Source of the DNA: Amycolatopsis roodepoortensis
GTDB taxonomy: Bacteria; Actinomycetota; Actinomycetes; Mycobacteriales; Pseudonocardiaceae
Direction of reading: 5' to 3'
Length of the DNA: 64,000 nucleotides
Assembly (NCBI RefSeq): GCF_014873915.1
Contig: NZ_JADBEJ010000005.1
Location: forward strand, 1,736,001 to 1,800,000
Under the pieces are notes generated by a model. That model did no database searches. It was given only the letters and a program-made list of their open reading frames with translations, and had not been told where the DNA came from. Position numbers and translations under genes: made by a program. Each line of letters begins with the position of its first letter. Position 1 is the first letter of the stretch. This document shows positions 8,600-17,338 of the stretch, piece after piece.

Positions 8600-9589
8600 T
8601 CAGGCGGTCAGCTTCGGCAGCACGTCCCGGCCGAACGTCTCGATGAACTGGTCCTGGTTCCGGCCCACGTTGTGGATGTAGATCCGGTTGAACCCGGCGT
8701 CGACGTACTTCTGCAGCGCGGCGCGGTGCACGTCCGGATCGGACGAGACGACCATGCGCCCCTCGAAGTCCTCGCGCCGCACCAGTTTCGCCATCTGCGC
8801 GAAGTCGAACGGCGAGCGGATGTCGGCCTTCGGGAACTTCATGCCGCCGTTGGGCCACTGGTCGAGCGCGTTGGCCCACGCCGTCTCGTCGTCCTCGGCC
8901 CACGACAGGTGCACCTGCAGCAGCTTCGGCATCGAGTCCGGGTCCTTGCCTGCCTTCCGCGCGCCGGTGCCGAAGTTGTCGAGGATCCCCGCCAGCTTCT
9001 CGATCGACGCGCCCGGCGTGATCAGCCCGTCCGCGAGCTCACCGGTCTTGCGTGAGGTGTACGGGCCCGCCGACGCGATGTAGATCGGCGGCGGCTCGTC
9101 CGGCAGCGTCCACAGCCTGGTGGTGTGCAGTTTGAAGAACTCGCCGCTGTGCTTGACGTCCTTGCCGGTGAACAGCTTCCGGATGACCTCGAGCGCCTCG
9201 AACATCCGCCGCACGCGCTCGGGCGCTTCGGGCCAGTAGCCGCCGATGATGTGCTCGTTGAGCGCTTCGCCGGAGCCGATGCCGAGCCAGGTCCGGCCCG
9301 GGTAGGTCGCCTCCAGCGTCGCCGCGGCCTGCGCGACCATCGACGGGTGCAGCCGGAACGACGGGCAGGTCACCCCCGGCCCGAGATCGCCCGTGGTGTT
9401 CTCCGCCAACGACGCGAGCACGCTCCACACGAACGACGCTTCACCCTGTTGAGGGACCCACGGCTGGAAGTGGTCGGCGGCCATCTGGCCGGAAAATCCG
9501 TGCTGTTCGGCCAGCGCGGCCAGCCGGATCGACTCGCGCGGAGAGAACTGCTCCAGCGCCGCGGCCAAGCCGATTTGAACCTCAGTCAC
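8600..9589 (-). CDS. LLM-class F420-dependent oxidoreductase, G6PD-like subfamily
   Basis: This is a 329-aa TIM-barrel luciferase-like flavin-type oxidoreductase expected to use coenzyme F420. The stretches QMAADHFQPWVPQQGEASF, YPGRTWLGIGSGEALNEH and YIASAGPYTSRKTGELADG match the family that includes F420-dependent glucose-6-phosphate dehydrogenase (Fgd-like). The substrate is not fixed by the sequence. Its GTG start overlaps the TGA of the upstream F420 enzyme (9586-9589), so the two form a coupled operon. It ends convergently with kstR, about 160 bases away. Confidence 0.9.
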   Translation of the reverse strand: MTEVQIGLAAALEQFSPRESIRLAALAEQHGFSGQMAADHFQPWVPQQGEASFVWSVLASLAENTTGDLGPGVTCPSFRLHPSMVAQAAATLEATYPGRTWLGIGSGEALNEHIIGGYWPEAPERVRRMFEALEVIRKLFTGKDVKHSGEFFKLHTTRLWTLPDEPPPIYIASAGPYTSRKTGELADGLITPGASIEKLAGILDNFGTGARKAGKDPDSMPKLLQVHLSWAEDDETAWANALDQWPNGGMKFPKADIRSPFDFAQMAKLVRREDFEGRMVVSSDPDVHRAALQKYVDAGFNRIYIHNVGRNQDQFIETFGRDVLPKLTA

Positions 9590-10431
9590 GCCTGCTGCCC
9601 CTTTCGAAAGCTCTCGGCGACCTTCGCGAACTGGTCGAGTCGTTCCAGTGTCTCCGCTTCGGGCTCGGTCGGCAGGAAGAGCGTCGCCTCGTCGACGCCA
9701 CCCTCGGCCAGCCTGCCCAGCGCGTCCTCCTCCGGAGTGGCGCCGAAGGCGGAGAACCTGATGTCGCTACGGCCCTGGTCGGCCAGCCACTGGCGCGCCC
9801 GGCGAAGCTCCTCCGGCGGGGTGTAGGCGTGCGGCAGCCAACCGTCGCCGTACTTGGCGATCCGTTCCATCGCCTTCTGCCCGGCCCCGCCGATGTAGAT
9901 GGGCGGATGTGGTTTCTGCACCGGCTTCGGCCACGCGAAGATCGGGTCGAAGTCGACGTGCTCGCCGTGGAATTCGGCCTCGTCCTTCGTCCAGATCTCC
10001 TTCAGTGCCGCGAGTTGCTCGTCGACGAGCGCGCCGCGGGTGCGCGGATCCGTGCCGTGATTGCGCATTTCCTCCCGGTTCCACCCGACGCCGACGCCGA
10101 AGACGAACCGGCCTCGCGAGACCAGGTCCAGCGAAGCGACCTCTTTCGCCGTGTGGATGACGTCGCGCTGCTGCAGCAACGCGACGCCCGTCCCCAGCTT
10201 CAGCTTCGACGTGGCCCCGGCCGCCGCGGTCAGCGCGACGAACGGGTCCAGGGTCCGGTAGTAGATCCGCGGCAGCTCGCCACCGCCGGGGTACGGCGTT
10301 TCCCGGCTGACCGGGATATGCGAATGCTCGGCGATGTGGAGCGAGCTGAACCCGCGCTCTTCGGCGGCTGCGGCGAGGACGTCCGGCCTGATGCCTTCAT
10401 CGGTGATGAAGGTGGCGATTCCGATCTCCAT
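9586..10431 (-). CDS. LLM-class F420-dependent oxidoreductase
   Basis: This 281-aa luciferase-like monooxygenase-fold enzyme has the N-terminus MEIGIATFITDEGIRPDVLA, then HIAEHSHIPVSRETPYP and FVFGVGVGWNREEMRNHG, characteristic of the Rv2161c-like F420 group. ATG 10431 is preferred over TTG 10440 because the family begins at MEIG. It is the first gene of a two-gene operon with the next F420 enzyme (four-base overlap). The substrate is unknown. Confidence 0.9.
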   Translation of the reverse strand: MEIGIATFITDEGIRPDVLAAAAEERGFSSLHIAEHSHIPVSRETPYPGGGELPRIYYRTLDPFVALTAAAGATSKLKLGTGVALLQQRDVIHTAKEVASLDLVSRGRFVFGVGVGWNREEMRNHGTDPRTRGALVDEQLAALKEIWTKDEAEFHGEHVDFDPIFAWPKPVQKPHPPIYIGGAGQKAMERIAKYGDGWLPHAYTPPEELRRARQWLADQGRSDIRFSAFGATPEEDALGRLAEGGVDEATLFLPTEPEAETLERLDQFAKVAESFRKGQQA

Positions 10432-10473
10432 GCCCAGCAACTACCCGGACACGCGCCGCGATATTCCCGCCCG

Positions 10474-13400
10474 CTAGACGTTGCGCCGGTACTGGCCGCC
10501 CACCTCGAAGAACGCCTCGGTGATCTGGCCGAGCGAGCACACCCGCGCCGCGTCCATCAGCACACCGAACAGGTTGCCGCCCCGGGTCGCGGCCTCGCGC
10601 AGCGTCTTGAGCGCGACCTGTGCCTCGGCCTGGTGCCTGCGCTGGAAGTCCTCGAGCCGCTCCAGCTGCGAGCGCTTCTCGTCCTCCGTCGCCCGCGCGA
10701 GCTCGACCTCGACGTCGTCCTCGCCGCCGTTCGGGTTGCGGAAGGTGTTGACGCCGATGATCGGCAGCGTGCCGTCGTGTTTCTGGCGTTCGTAGAGGAT
10801 CGACTCGTCCTGGATCTTGCCGCGCTGGTAGCCGGTCTCCATCGCGCCCAGCACGCCGCCGCGTTCGGAGACCCGGTCGAACTCCAGCAGCACGGCCTCT
10901 TCGACCAGATCGGTCAGCTCGTCGATGATGAACGAACCCTGCAACGGGTTCTCGTTCTTCGACAGGCCCCATTCCTTGTTGATGATCATCTGGATGGCCA
11001 TCGCGCGCCGCACCGAGCTCTCCGACGGCGTCGTGATCGCCTCGTCGAAGGCGTTGGTGTGCAAGGAGTTCGCGTTGTCGTACAGCGCGCACAGCGCCTG
11101 CAGCGTGGTGCGGATGTCGTTGAAGCTCATCTCCTGCGCGTGCAGCGACCGGCCCGAGGTCTGCACGTGGTACTTGAGCTTCTGCGAACGCTCGTTGGCG
11201 CCGTAGCGCTCCCGCATCGCGACCGCCCAGATCCGGCGCGCGACCCGGCCCAGCACCGAGTACTCGGCGTCCATACCGTTGGAGAAGAAGAACGACAGGT
11301 TCGGCGCGAAGTCGTCGATGTTCATCCCGCGCGCGAGATAGCTCTCGACGTAGGTGAAACCGTTCGACAGGGTGAACGCCAGCTGCGAGATCGGGTTCGC
11401 CCCGGCCTCGGCGATGTGATAGCCGGAGATCGACACCGAGTAGAAGTTCCGCACGCCGTGCTCGATGAACCATTCCTGGATGTCGGCCATCATGCGCAGG
11501 CTGAACTCCGTGGAGAAGATGCAGGTGTTCTGCCCCTGGTCCTCCTTGAGGATGTCCGCCTGCACGGTGCCGCGGACGTTGCGCAGCGCCCATTCGCGCA
11601 GTTCGGCCGCCTCGGTTTCGGACGGCTCGCGGCCGTGCTCGGCCTTGAACGCCGCCATCCGCTGGTCGATCGCGGTGTTGAGGAAGAACGCGAGGATCGT
11701 CGGCGCGGGCCCGTTGATCGTCATCGACACCGACGTGCTCGGCGAGGTCAGGTCGAAGCCGTCGTAGAGCACCTCCATGTCCTCCAGCGTCGCGATGGAG
11801 ACGCCCGAGGTGCCGACCTTGCCGTAGATGTCGGGGCGGGTGTGCGGGTCGTGCCCGTACAGCGTCACGGAGTCGAAGGCGGTCGAAAGGCGCTTCGCCT
11901 CGGAGTCGGCCGACAGGAGCTTGAACCGCTTGTTGGTCCGGAACGGGTCGCCCTCGCCGGCGAACATGCGCGCCGGATCCTCGCCCTCGCGCTTGAACGG
12001 GAAAACGCCCGCGGTGTAAGGGAAGTAGCCGGGAAGGTGCTCGCGACGCAGGAACGACAGCAGCTCACCGGACTCGGTGTAGCGCGGCAGCGCCACGCGC
12101 GGGATCCGGTTGCCGGAGAGCGTGTCACGCCAGAGCTGGGTGTGCAGTTCCTTGTCGCGGATCTTCACGACCAGCTCGTCGGCACGGTAGGACTCGGCCA
12201 GCTCCTGGAAGCGGGTCAGCAGATTCGTCGACTCACCGTCCACATCGGACTCGGCGGCGGCGAGCAGGCCGTCGAGCGCGTCGGTGCTCGCGTCGACGGA
12301 GGCCAGTGCCTCCTTGGCGGCCGCGAGGTGCTCGCGTTTGCGCAGCGCGGCGACCTGCTGCTCGGTCTTGGCGTGGTAGCCGCGGACGGTCTCGGAGATC
12401 TCCGCGAGATAGCGCGTCCGGTTGGCCGGGATGATCGTGCTGGCGTCGATGGACACCTTGCCCTCGACCTTCGGGAGCACGCCTGCCGAGACGGTCAGGC
12501 CACGCTCGGCGAGGGTGTCGCGCAGGTGCTGGTAGAGCGCGGTGACGCCGTCGTCGTTGAACTTCGCGGCGCTGGTGCCGTAGACCGGCATGTCCTCGGG
12601 CGAAGAGCTGAACGCCTCGCGGTTGCGCACGAGCTGGCGCGCGACGTCGCGGCGGGCGTCCTCGGCGCCGCGTCGCTCGAACTTGTTGATCGCCACCGCG
12701 TCGGCGAAGTCGAGCATGTCGATCTTCTCCAGCTGCGACGCCGCGCCGAACTCCGGCGTCATGACGTACAGCGACTGGTCCACGTAGTCGACGATGCCGG
12801 CGTCACCCTGGCCGATACCGGGCGTCTCGACGATCACGAGGTCGAACCCGGCGGCCTTGCACGCGAGGATGGACTCGGAGAGCCCGGTGGGGATCTCGCC
12901 GCTGGTGGTCCGCGTGGCGAGCGAACGGAAGTAGACCGGGCTGCCGTCGAGGCAGTTCATCCGGATGCGGTCGCCGAGCAGCGCTCCCCCGCCCTTGCGG
13001 CGCGACGGGTCGACGGCGAGCACGGCGATGCGGAGCTTGTCCTCCTGGTCCAGCCGGAACCGGCGGATCAGCTCGTCGGTGAGCGACGACTTGCCGGAAC
13101 CACCCGTCCCGGTGATGCCGAGGACCGGCACCGTCCGCGACTTGGCGGCCTCGGTGATCTTGTCGAGCGCGTCCTGCGGCAGCGCCTCGCGCTGAAGCTG
13201 CGTGATGACCCGGGACAGCGCCGGGATGTCACCCGAAAGCAGTTTGTCCAGCGAGCCGGGCGACTGCGCGGACAGGTCCGTGTCGCAGGCCTTGATCATC
13301 AGGTTGATCATGCCCGGGAGGCCCATCTCGTAGCCGTCCTCCGGCGAGAAGATCCGCGCCACACCCCGCGAGTGCAGCAGGTCGATCTCCTCGCGGACGA

Positions 13401-13710
13401 TGACCCCGCCACCGCCGCCGAACACCTTGATATGCCCCGCGCCGCGCTCGTTGAGCAGCTCGACCAGGTAGCTGAAGTACTCGACGTGCCCGCCCTGGTA
13501 GGCGCTGATGGCCACACCCTGGACGTCCTCGGCGATGGCCGCGGTGGCGACCTCGTCGACCGACCGGTTGTGCCCGAGGTGCACGACCTCCGCGCCCTGC
13601 GACTGCAGGATGCGCCGCATGATGTTGATGGACGCGTCGTGCCCGTCGAAGAGGCTCGACGCCGTCACGAAACGAACGGGGTTCACGGGCCGGTGCAGGT
13701 CGCTGGTCAT
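10474..13710 (-). CDS. icmF: fused isobutyryl-CoA mutase
   Basis: This 1078-aa adenosylcobalamin-dependent mutase interconverts isobutyryl-CoA and n-butyryl-CoA. It carries, in one chain, the B12-binding domain (about 1-140, DGHDASINIMRR at 22-33), a MeaB-like G-protein chaperone (P-loop GTGGSGKSSL at 201-210) and the substrate-binding mutase barrel (C-terminal half). Length and order match IcmF exactly. The enzyme links valine and branched fatty-acid breakdown to butyryl-CoA supply for polyketides. Only six bases separate a good -10 hexamer from the ATG, suggesting a leaderless mRNA. It is divergent from an ArsR-DUF899 operon. Confidence 0.96.
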   Translation of the reverse strand: MTSDLHRPVNPVRFVTASSLFDGHDASINIMRRILQSQGAEVVHLGHNRSVDEVATAAIAEDVQGVAISAYQGGHVEYFSYLVELLNERGAGHIKVFGGGGGVIVREEIDLLHSRGVARIFSPEDGYEMGLPGMINLMIKACDTDLSAQSPGSLDKLLSGDIPALSRVITQLQREALPQDALDKITEAAKSRTVPVLGITGTGGSGKSSLTDELIRRFRLDQEDKLRIAVLAVDPSRRKGGGALLGDRIRMNCLDGSPVYFRSLATRTTSGEIPTGLSESILACKAAGFDLVIVETPGIGQGDAGIVDYVDQSLYVMTPEFGAASQLEKIDMLDFADAVAINKFERRGAEDARRDVARQLVRNREAFSSSPEDMPVYGTSAAKFNDDGVTALYQHLRDTLAERGLTVSAGVLPKVEGKVSIDASTIIPANRTRYLAEISETVRGYHAKTEQQVAALRKREHLAAAKEALASVDASTDALDGLLAAAESDVDGESTNLLTRFQELAESYRADELVVKIRDKELHTQLWRDTLSGNRIPRVALPRYTESGELLSFLRREHLPGYFPYTAGVFPFKREGEDPARMFAGEGDPFRTNKRFKLLSADSEAKRLSTAFDSVTLYGHDPHTRPDIYGKVGTSGVSIATLEDMEVLYDGFDLTSPSTSVSMTINGPAPTILAFFLNTAIDQRMAAFKAEHGREPSETEAAELREWALRNVRGTVQADILKEDQGQNTCIFSTEFSLRMMADIQEWFIEHGVRNFYSVSISGYHIAEAGANPISQLAFTLSNGFTYVESYLARGMNIDDFAPNLSFFFSNGMDAEYSVLGRVARRIWAVAMRERYGANERSQKLKYHVQTSGRSLHAQEMSFNDIRTTLQALCALYDNANSLHTNAFDEAITTPSESSVRRAMAIQMIINKEWGLSKNENPLQGSFIIDELTDLVEEAVLLEFDRVSERGGVLGAMETGYQRGKIQDESILYERQKHDGTLPIIGVNTFRNPNGGEDDVEVELARATEDEKRSQLERLEDFQRRHQAEAQVALKTLREAATRGGNLFGVLMDAARVCSLGQITEAFFEVGGQYRRNV

Positions 13711-13716
13711 CCCTCC

Positions 13717-13745
13717 AAAATACTTGGACTTCCTACTGTTTTAAA
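13717..13745 (-). promoter_or_regulatory. putative leaderless promoter of icmF
   Basis: Read on the minus strand, TTTAAA (13740-13745) is followed after 17 bases by TATTTT (13722-13717), and then six bases later by the ATG. Transcription would start at or next to the start codon. The GGAGGG in those six bases is too close to the ATG to act as a normal ribosome binding site. Confidence 0.5.
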
Positions 13746-13780
13746 CCCATCCACTCGCGTGATGGCGCTCTCACTCGTCC

Positions 13781-13808
13781 TTGACAGCTCGACGTGCACC
13801 AGTATATT
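13781..13808 (+). promoter_or_regulatory. promoter of the arsR-DUF899 operon
   Basis: TTGACA (13781-13786) and TATATT (13803-13808) with 16-base spacing are near-consensus for the primary sigma factor, and stand out in this GC-rich sequence. Confidence 0.75.
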
Positions 13809-13809
13809 C

Positions 13810-13829
13810 AACCCGAGGGTTAAACAACC
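13810..13829. promoter_or_regulatory. probable ArsR operator
   Basis: AACCCGAGGGTT (13810-13821) is a near-perfect inverted repeat immediately downstream of the -10 hexamer. It overlaps a second one, GGTTAAACAACC (13818-13829). The position over the transcription start suggests autorepression by the ArsR protein encoded next. Confidence 0.6.
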
Positions 13830-13845
13830 GATTGATTGAGCAGCG

Positions 13846-14184
13846 ATGACCACTGATCAGCTCAGCGCCACGTTCGCCGCCTTGGCGGACCCCACCCGGC
13901 GGGCGATCCTCGCCCGGCTGGCCACCGGCGAGGCCAGCGTCAACGAGCTGGCCGAACCCTTTCCGGTCAGCCTTCAAGCCATCTCCAAACATCTCAAGGT
14001 CCTCGAGCGCGCGGGCTTGGTCAGCCGGAGCCGGACCGCGCAATGGCGGCCCTGCCGGCTGGAGGCCGCCCCGCTCGGCGACGTCTCCGAGTGGGTCGAG
14101 CGGTACCGGCGCTTCTGGGAAGGCGGTTTCGACCGCATGGAAGAACATCTCGCGGAACTGAGGAAAGGCGAACGAAATGACTGA
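13846..14184 (+). CDS. ArsR-family transcriptional regulator
   Basis: This is a 112-aa winged-helix repressor. FAALADPTRRAILARLATGE and SLQAISKHLKVLERAGLVSR form the DNA-binding domain. No CXC metal-binding motif is present, so it is not a classical arsenic sensor. It resembles the SdpR-like group often paired with SRPBCC or thioredoxin-like proteins. Its stop overlaps the downstream DUF899 gene (14177-14184). The palindrome at the promoter suggests autoregulation. Confidence 0.9.
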   Translation: MTTDQLSATFAALADPTRRAILARLATGEASVNELAEPFPVSLQAISKHLKVLERAGLVSRSRTAQWRPCRLEAAPLGDVSEWVERYRRFWEGGFDRMEEHLAELRKGERND

Positions 14185-14830
14185 GACCGTCACCCTGCCG
14201 GCAGTCGTGTCGGCGGACGAATGGCAGATCGCCCGAGACGCGTTGCTGGCCAAGGAGAAGGAGCTCACCCGCGCCGCGGACGCGATCGCCGCCGAGCGGC
14301 GGCGGCTGCCGATGGTCCGCTTCGACAGCACGTACGAGTTCGACGGGCCCCAGGGCCGGGTCACCCTCCTCGACCTGTTCGAGGGACGCCGTCAGCTGAT
14401 CGTCTACCACTTCATGCTCGCCCCCGGGCAGAAGGCGGGCTGCCCCGGCTGCTCGATGCTCGTGGACAACATCGGCCACCTCGCGCACCTGCACGCCCGC
14501 GACACCACGCTGTACGTGGTCGCGCCGGCGACCCTGCCCGAGATCGAGCGGTACAAGGAGCGGATGGGCTGGACCGTGCCGTGGGTTTCGACCGTCGGCG
14601 GCTTCAACCCGGCCTGCGGCATCGACGGCGGGTTCGGCGTCAGTGTCTTCCTGCGCGACGGCGACGACGTGTTCCGGACGTACTTCACCACCGGCCGCGG
14701 CGGGGACCAGCTGGTGGGGACGCTGCGGTACCTGGATCTGACGCCGCTCGGGCGGCAAGAGGCATGGGAGGAATCCGGCCGCGGGACCGACGGCCCCGGG
14801 CACTGGTGGAAGCGCCACGACGAGTACTGA
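14177..14830 (+). CDS. DUF899 thioredoxin-like protein
   Basis: This is a 217-aa protein of the DUF899 family, a thioredoxin-fold group often annotated as dithiol-disulfide isomerase-like. The conserved parts are RRLPMVRFDSTYEF and YHFMLAPGQKAGCPGCSMLVD (the CPGC motif near residue 97). HDEY ends the protein. The reading frame overlaps arsR by eight bases, so expression is coupled to that regulator. The partner and redox substrate are unknown. Confidence 0.88.
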   Translation: MTETVTLPAVVSADEWQIARDALLAKEKELTRAADAIAAERRRLPMVRFDSTYEFDGPQGRVTLLDLFEGRRQLIVYHFMLAPGQKAGCPGCSMLVDNIGHLAHLHARDTTLYVVAPATLPEIERYKERMGWTVPWVSTVGGFNPACGIDGGFGVSVFLRDGDDVFRTYFTTGRGGDQLVGTLRYLDLTPLGRQEAWEESGRGTDGPGHWWKRHDEY

Positions 14831-15023
14831 GCCCGGAAGTCCGTGGAGGCCTCCTTGCCTACCCTGACGGTCAGGGCCCCGGCAAAGTCGCATGAACGCC
14901 GGCGGTGCCGTTCTTGATGATCCGAACTGGACCTCCGGCGGGCAGCTGCCAGCGGGTCCGAACGGGCAATGTCCGCAAAGGACACCAGAGGACGGATCGG
15001 TGTCCTTACGGTTTCGGACAGGG

Positions 15024-15069
15024 CTCGTGAGTGGTTAGGACGGTTCTAACCGCCCTTGCCACTCACGAG
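15024..15069. repeat. family A palindrome (imperfect)
   Basis: Arms 15024-15045 and 15048-15069 pair around CT, with three mismatches in the middle of the stem. The outer CTCGTGAGTGG and CCACTCACGAG are identical to the other family A copies. Confidence 0.85.
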
Positions 15070-15117
15070 ACGTGACCCACCAGACCCGCCGCGTTTGCTC
15101 GCCCGTAGTACGTAATG

Positions 15118-15225
15118 GCCCCCTTCATGTACTGGGGAAGGTGTGAAGGTCGAGTTTCCTCGGCTGAGCCGAGGGAAGGGGTCCTTCACGCGCGACCGCT
15201 GTGACTGCTGGGCCTGGTGGTGTTG
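15118..15225. repeat. dispersed ~100-bp repeat, copy 1
   Basis: This is almost identical to 36712-36825. The shared core runs from GGGGAAGGTGTGAAGGTCGA through an internal hairpin CCTCGGC-TGA-GCCGAGG to GTCCTTCACGCG, with weaker similarity beyond. GTGAAGG and CCTTCAC at its ends make it a relative of family C. Confidence 0.85.
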
Positions 15226-15254
15226 CCGAGGCTGAGGTGGCGATGCGTAGTCCT

Positions 15255-15299
15255 TGAAGGCCTCCTTCCCTACCTTCAAGGTAGGCAAGGAGGCCTTCA
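15255..15299. repeat. family C palindrome
   Basis: TGAAGGCCTCCTT and AAGGAGGCCTTCA pair around an inner CTACCTT/AAGGTAG stem, with one internal mismatch. In translation it gives MKASLPTLKVGKEAF, a peptide seen again wherever this family is read through. Confidence 0.85.
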
Positions 15300-15397
15300 C
15301 GGAACTTTTCGCGGAGCATGTCGAGAACCCCGCGACCGCTCCGACCCCCTGGTGTCCGGCGCCCGGAAGGCGGGCGCCACACCGGAGGGATCAAGCC

Positions 15398-15955
15398 ATG
15401 CGCAAGCTCGTCTACGCCGTCCACACCTCGCTCGACGGCCGCATCGAGGGCCCGAACGGCGAGTTCGACTGGGCCGAGATGGGCCCGGAGCTGTCCGCCC
15501 ACTCGCAGGAGCTCACCGACCGCGCCGACACTCTCCTCTACGGACGGCGGGTCTGGGACATGATGTCGTCGTACTGGCCGCAGGCGGAAGAGATCTCGGA
15601 CCACCCGCACGATCTCGAGTACGCGCCGATCTGGCGGAAGACGCCGAAGATCGTCTTCTCCCGGACTCTGGAAGAGGCGGACTGGAACACCGAGGTGATC
15701 GGCGGCGACCTCGCCGCACGCGTGGCCGAACTCAAGGACAGGCCCGGCAAGGATCTGCTGCTGATGGGCGGGGCCGAACTGGCCACCGCGGTCGCCGACC
15801 ACGGCCTGGTCGACGAGTTCCACATCGTCGTGCACCCGGTGGTGCTCGGCGGCGGCAAGCAGGTGTTCGGCGGCGGCGCGCGCACGGACCTGCGGCTGAC
15901 CGGCACCCGGACGATGGACGGGCGCGCGGTCCTGCTGACCTACGAAAAGAAGTGA
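15398..15955 (+). CDS. dihydrofolate reductase family protein (RibD C-terminal-like)
   Basis: This 185-aa NADPH-binding reductase-fold protein has the N-terminus RKLVYAVHTSLDGRIEGPNG, then DTLLYGRRVWDMM, LLLMGGAELATAVADHGLVDEF and HPVVLGGGKQVF. These are the conserved strands of the RibD_C/YyaP-YwjB group. The substrate is unknown; members rarely act as true dihydrofolate reductases. ATG 15398 has GGAGGGA at 15383-15389, and the longer open frame upstream only translates a repeat. It stands alone, followed by the convergent cvn operon. Confidence 0.9.
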   Translation: MRKLVYAVHTSLDGRIEGPNGEFDWAEMGPELSAHSQELTDRADTLLYGRRVWDMMSSYWPQAEEISDHPHDLEYAPIWRKTPKIVFSRTLEEADWNTEVIGGDLAARVAELKDRPGKDLLLMGGAELATAVADHGLVDEFHIVVHPVVLGGGKQVFGGGARTDLRLTGTRTMDGRAVLLTYEKK

Positions 15956-15992
15956 ACCCCGGGCGGCAGCCCCTACGCTGCCGCCGTCAGGT

Positions 15993-16604
15993 TCACCTCG
16001 CGTTGCTCGCCCGCAAGGCGATCCACTGCCGCATCGCGTACTCGACCAGCGTGATCAGCGTCTGCTTCGTCGACTCCCGTTCCCGGGCGTCGCAGCGGAC
16101 GATCGGGATGTTCGGGTCGATCGACAGCGCTTCACGCACGTCGTTGATGTCGTGCTCGAGGATGCCGTCGAAGGTGTTCACCCCGACGATGTAGGGCAGG
16201 CCCCGGTCCTCGAAGAAGTCGATCGGCGCGAACGAGTCGGCCAGCCGTCGCGTGTCGGCCAGCACCACGGCGCCGATCGCGCCGCGGACGAGGTCGTCCC
16301 ACATGAACCAGAACCGCTGCTGCCCGGGCGTGCCGAACAGGTAGAGGATCAGGTCCGCGTCCAGGGAGACCCGGCCGAAGTCCATCGCGACCGTGGTGGT
16401 CGATTTGTTGGGCGTCTGGTCGAGGTTGTCGATCCCCCGACTGGCGTCCGTCATCATCGCCTCGGTGGTGAGCGGGACGATCTCCGACACCGAACCGACG
16501 AAGGTCGTCTTACCCGCACCGAAGCCACCCGCCACGACGATCTTCGCGGATGTCATGGTCGGGGGCGCGGTTTCCCGCGGTGCCTTAAAGCCGACGGAGT
16601 CCAC
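15993..16604 (-). CDS. cvnD: conservon small GTPase CvnD-like
   Basis: This 203-aa Ras-like bacterial GTPase has the P-loop GGFGAGKTTFVGS, switch segment TTTVAMDFGRVSLD, LFGTPGQQRFWFMWDD (G3) and GVNTFDG in the G4 position. In Streptomyces conservons, CvnD works with CvnA-C as a membrane-associated signalling unit resembling eukaryotic G-protein coupling. GTG 16604 is chosen because AAAGGG sits at the right distance. It overlaps the cvnC-like gene by 20 bases and is the last gene of the operon. No cytochrome P450 (CvnE) follows. Confidence 0.93.
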   Translation of the reverse strand: MDSVGFKAPRETAPPTMTSAKIVVAGGFGAGKTTFVGSVSEIVPLTTEAMMTDASRGIDNLDQTPNKSTTTVAMDFGRVSLDADLILYLFGTPGQQRFWFMWDDLVRGAIGAVVLADTRRLADSFAPIDFFEDRGLPYIVGVNTFDGILEHDINDVREALSIDPNIPIVRCDARERESTKQTLITLVEYAMRQWIALRASNAR

Positions 16605-17331
16605 TCAAAACCCTTTCCATCAACACCAGATGTGCCTCGGCGCCGTCATTGCCCGAAATCGTCTTGTGCACGCTGACCAGCCCCGCGTCCGCCGCGTCGC
16701 TGATCAGCACGCGTGCCACACCCAGCGGCACGCGCAGGGTCGCCGCGATCTCGGCGACCGAACGCGGGGTGCGGCACTCCTCGATGATCGAAACGCACTC
16801 GATCTGGTCCGCGGCGATCGCGGGGAGGCTACCCGAGTCGACGTGGTCCTTGGTGGAGATGAGGGTCTCCAGCTCGAGAGCGTAGTTCGCCTTGGTCCGG
16901 CCCCCGGTGAGGGCATAGGGACGGACGATCGCCGTCTCCTCGAGCGGCGACGGCGCCTGCTCGAAGACGGCGGGCATGATGAACTCGCCACTGGGTGGAC
17001 CCGGGTCGAAAAGACCACCTGGTCTCGGCCCGACGGCGCCTGCGCCGCTGTCGGGTGGAGAAGCAAGTGAGGTCACGCGGTCTCCTTGATCGGTCGGCTG
17101 CGGGACTGCCGATTCCCCGGCGGCGGGTGCTCCGCCCGCCCGGGAATCCTGAGGGTGCTTGTTCTTCTTGCGCTTCCGACGACCACGTCCCGAATCCAGG
17201 GTGAAGCCGTTCAGGACGTCGGCGAAGGTGCCGTCGTCCCGTGAACCGGCGGCATTGGCAGCCCCCGCGTGCGGGGGCTGGTGTTCACCCGTCCCCGGCG
17301 GTTCGCCGAAGGATCCGGACCCGGTGCTCAT
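16585..17331 (-). CDS. cvnC: DUF742 protein CvnC-like
   Basis: This is a 248-aa protein whose C-terminal 120 residues are DUF742 (IVRPYALTGGRTKAN at the start, LRVPLGVARVLISDAADAGL at the end), a winged-helix-like domain of conservons. The first 120 residues are low-complexity, with a basic block RGRRKRKKNKH, and are unusually long. Its gene lies seven bases after the roadblock gene and overlaps cvnD. It is thought to work with the kinase and GTPase. Confidence 0.92.
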   Translation of the reverse strand: MSTGSGSFGEPPGTGEHQPPHAGAANAAGSRDDGTFADVLNGFTLDSGRGRRKRKKNKHPQDSRAGGAPAAGESAVPQPTDQGDRVTSLASPPDSGAGAVGPRPGGLFDPGPPSGEFIMPAVFEQAPSPLEETAIVRPYALTGGRTKANYALELETLISTKDHVDSGSLPAIAADQIECVSIIEECRTPRSVAEIAATLRVPLGVARVLISDAADAGLVSVHKTISGNDGAEAHLVLMERVLSGLRRL

Positions 17332-17338
17332 CGGGACA

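Larger units (their letters stand above)
14831..15397. other. 567-bp intergenic region made mostly of palindromic repeats
   Basis: No credible gene is present. It holds a half family C element with a small CCCTGA-CGG-TCAGGG hairpin (14862-14876), a family A palindrome (15024-15069), a dispersed repeat of about 100 bp (15118-15225) and a full family C palindrome (15255-15299). A ribosome binding site for the next gene is at 15383. A minus-strand reading frame over 15046-15300 is only translated repeat. Confidence 0.8.

Noticed and set aside
9829-13839. 1336-aa plus-strand frame antisense to icmF
   Set aside because: It is full of His/Arg/Asp/Val dipeptides typical of GC-rich shadow frames, and the minus strand encodes a complete IcmF.
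15046-15300. 84-aa minus-strand frame MKASLPTLKVGKEAF...
   Set aside because: It simply translates three adjacent palindromic repeats; similar peptides appear at every family C copy.
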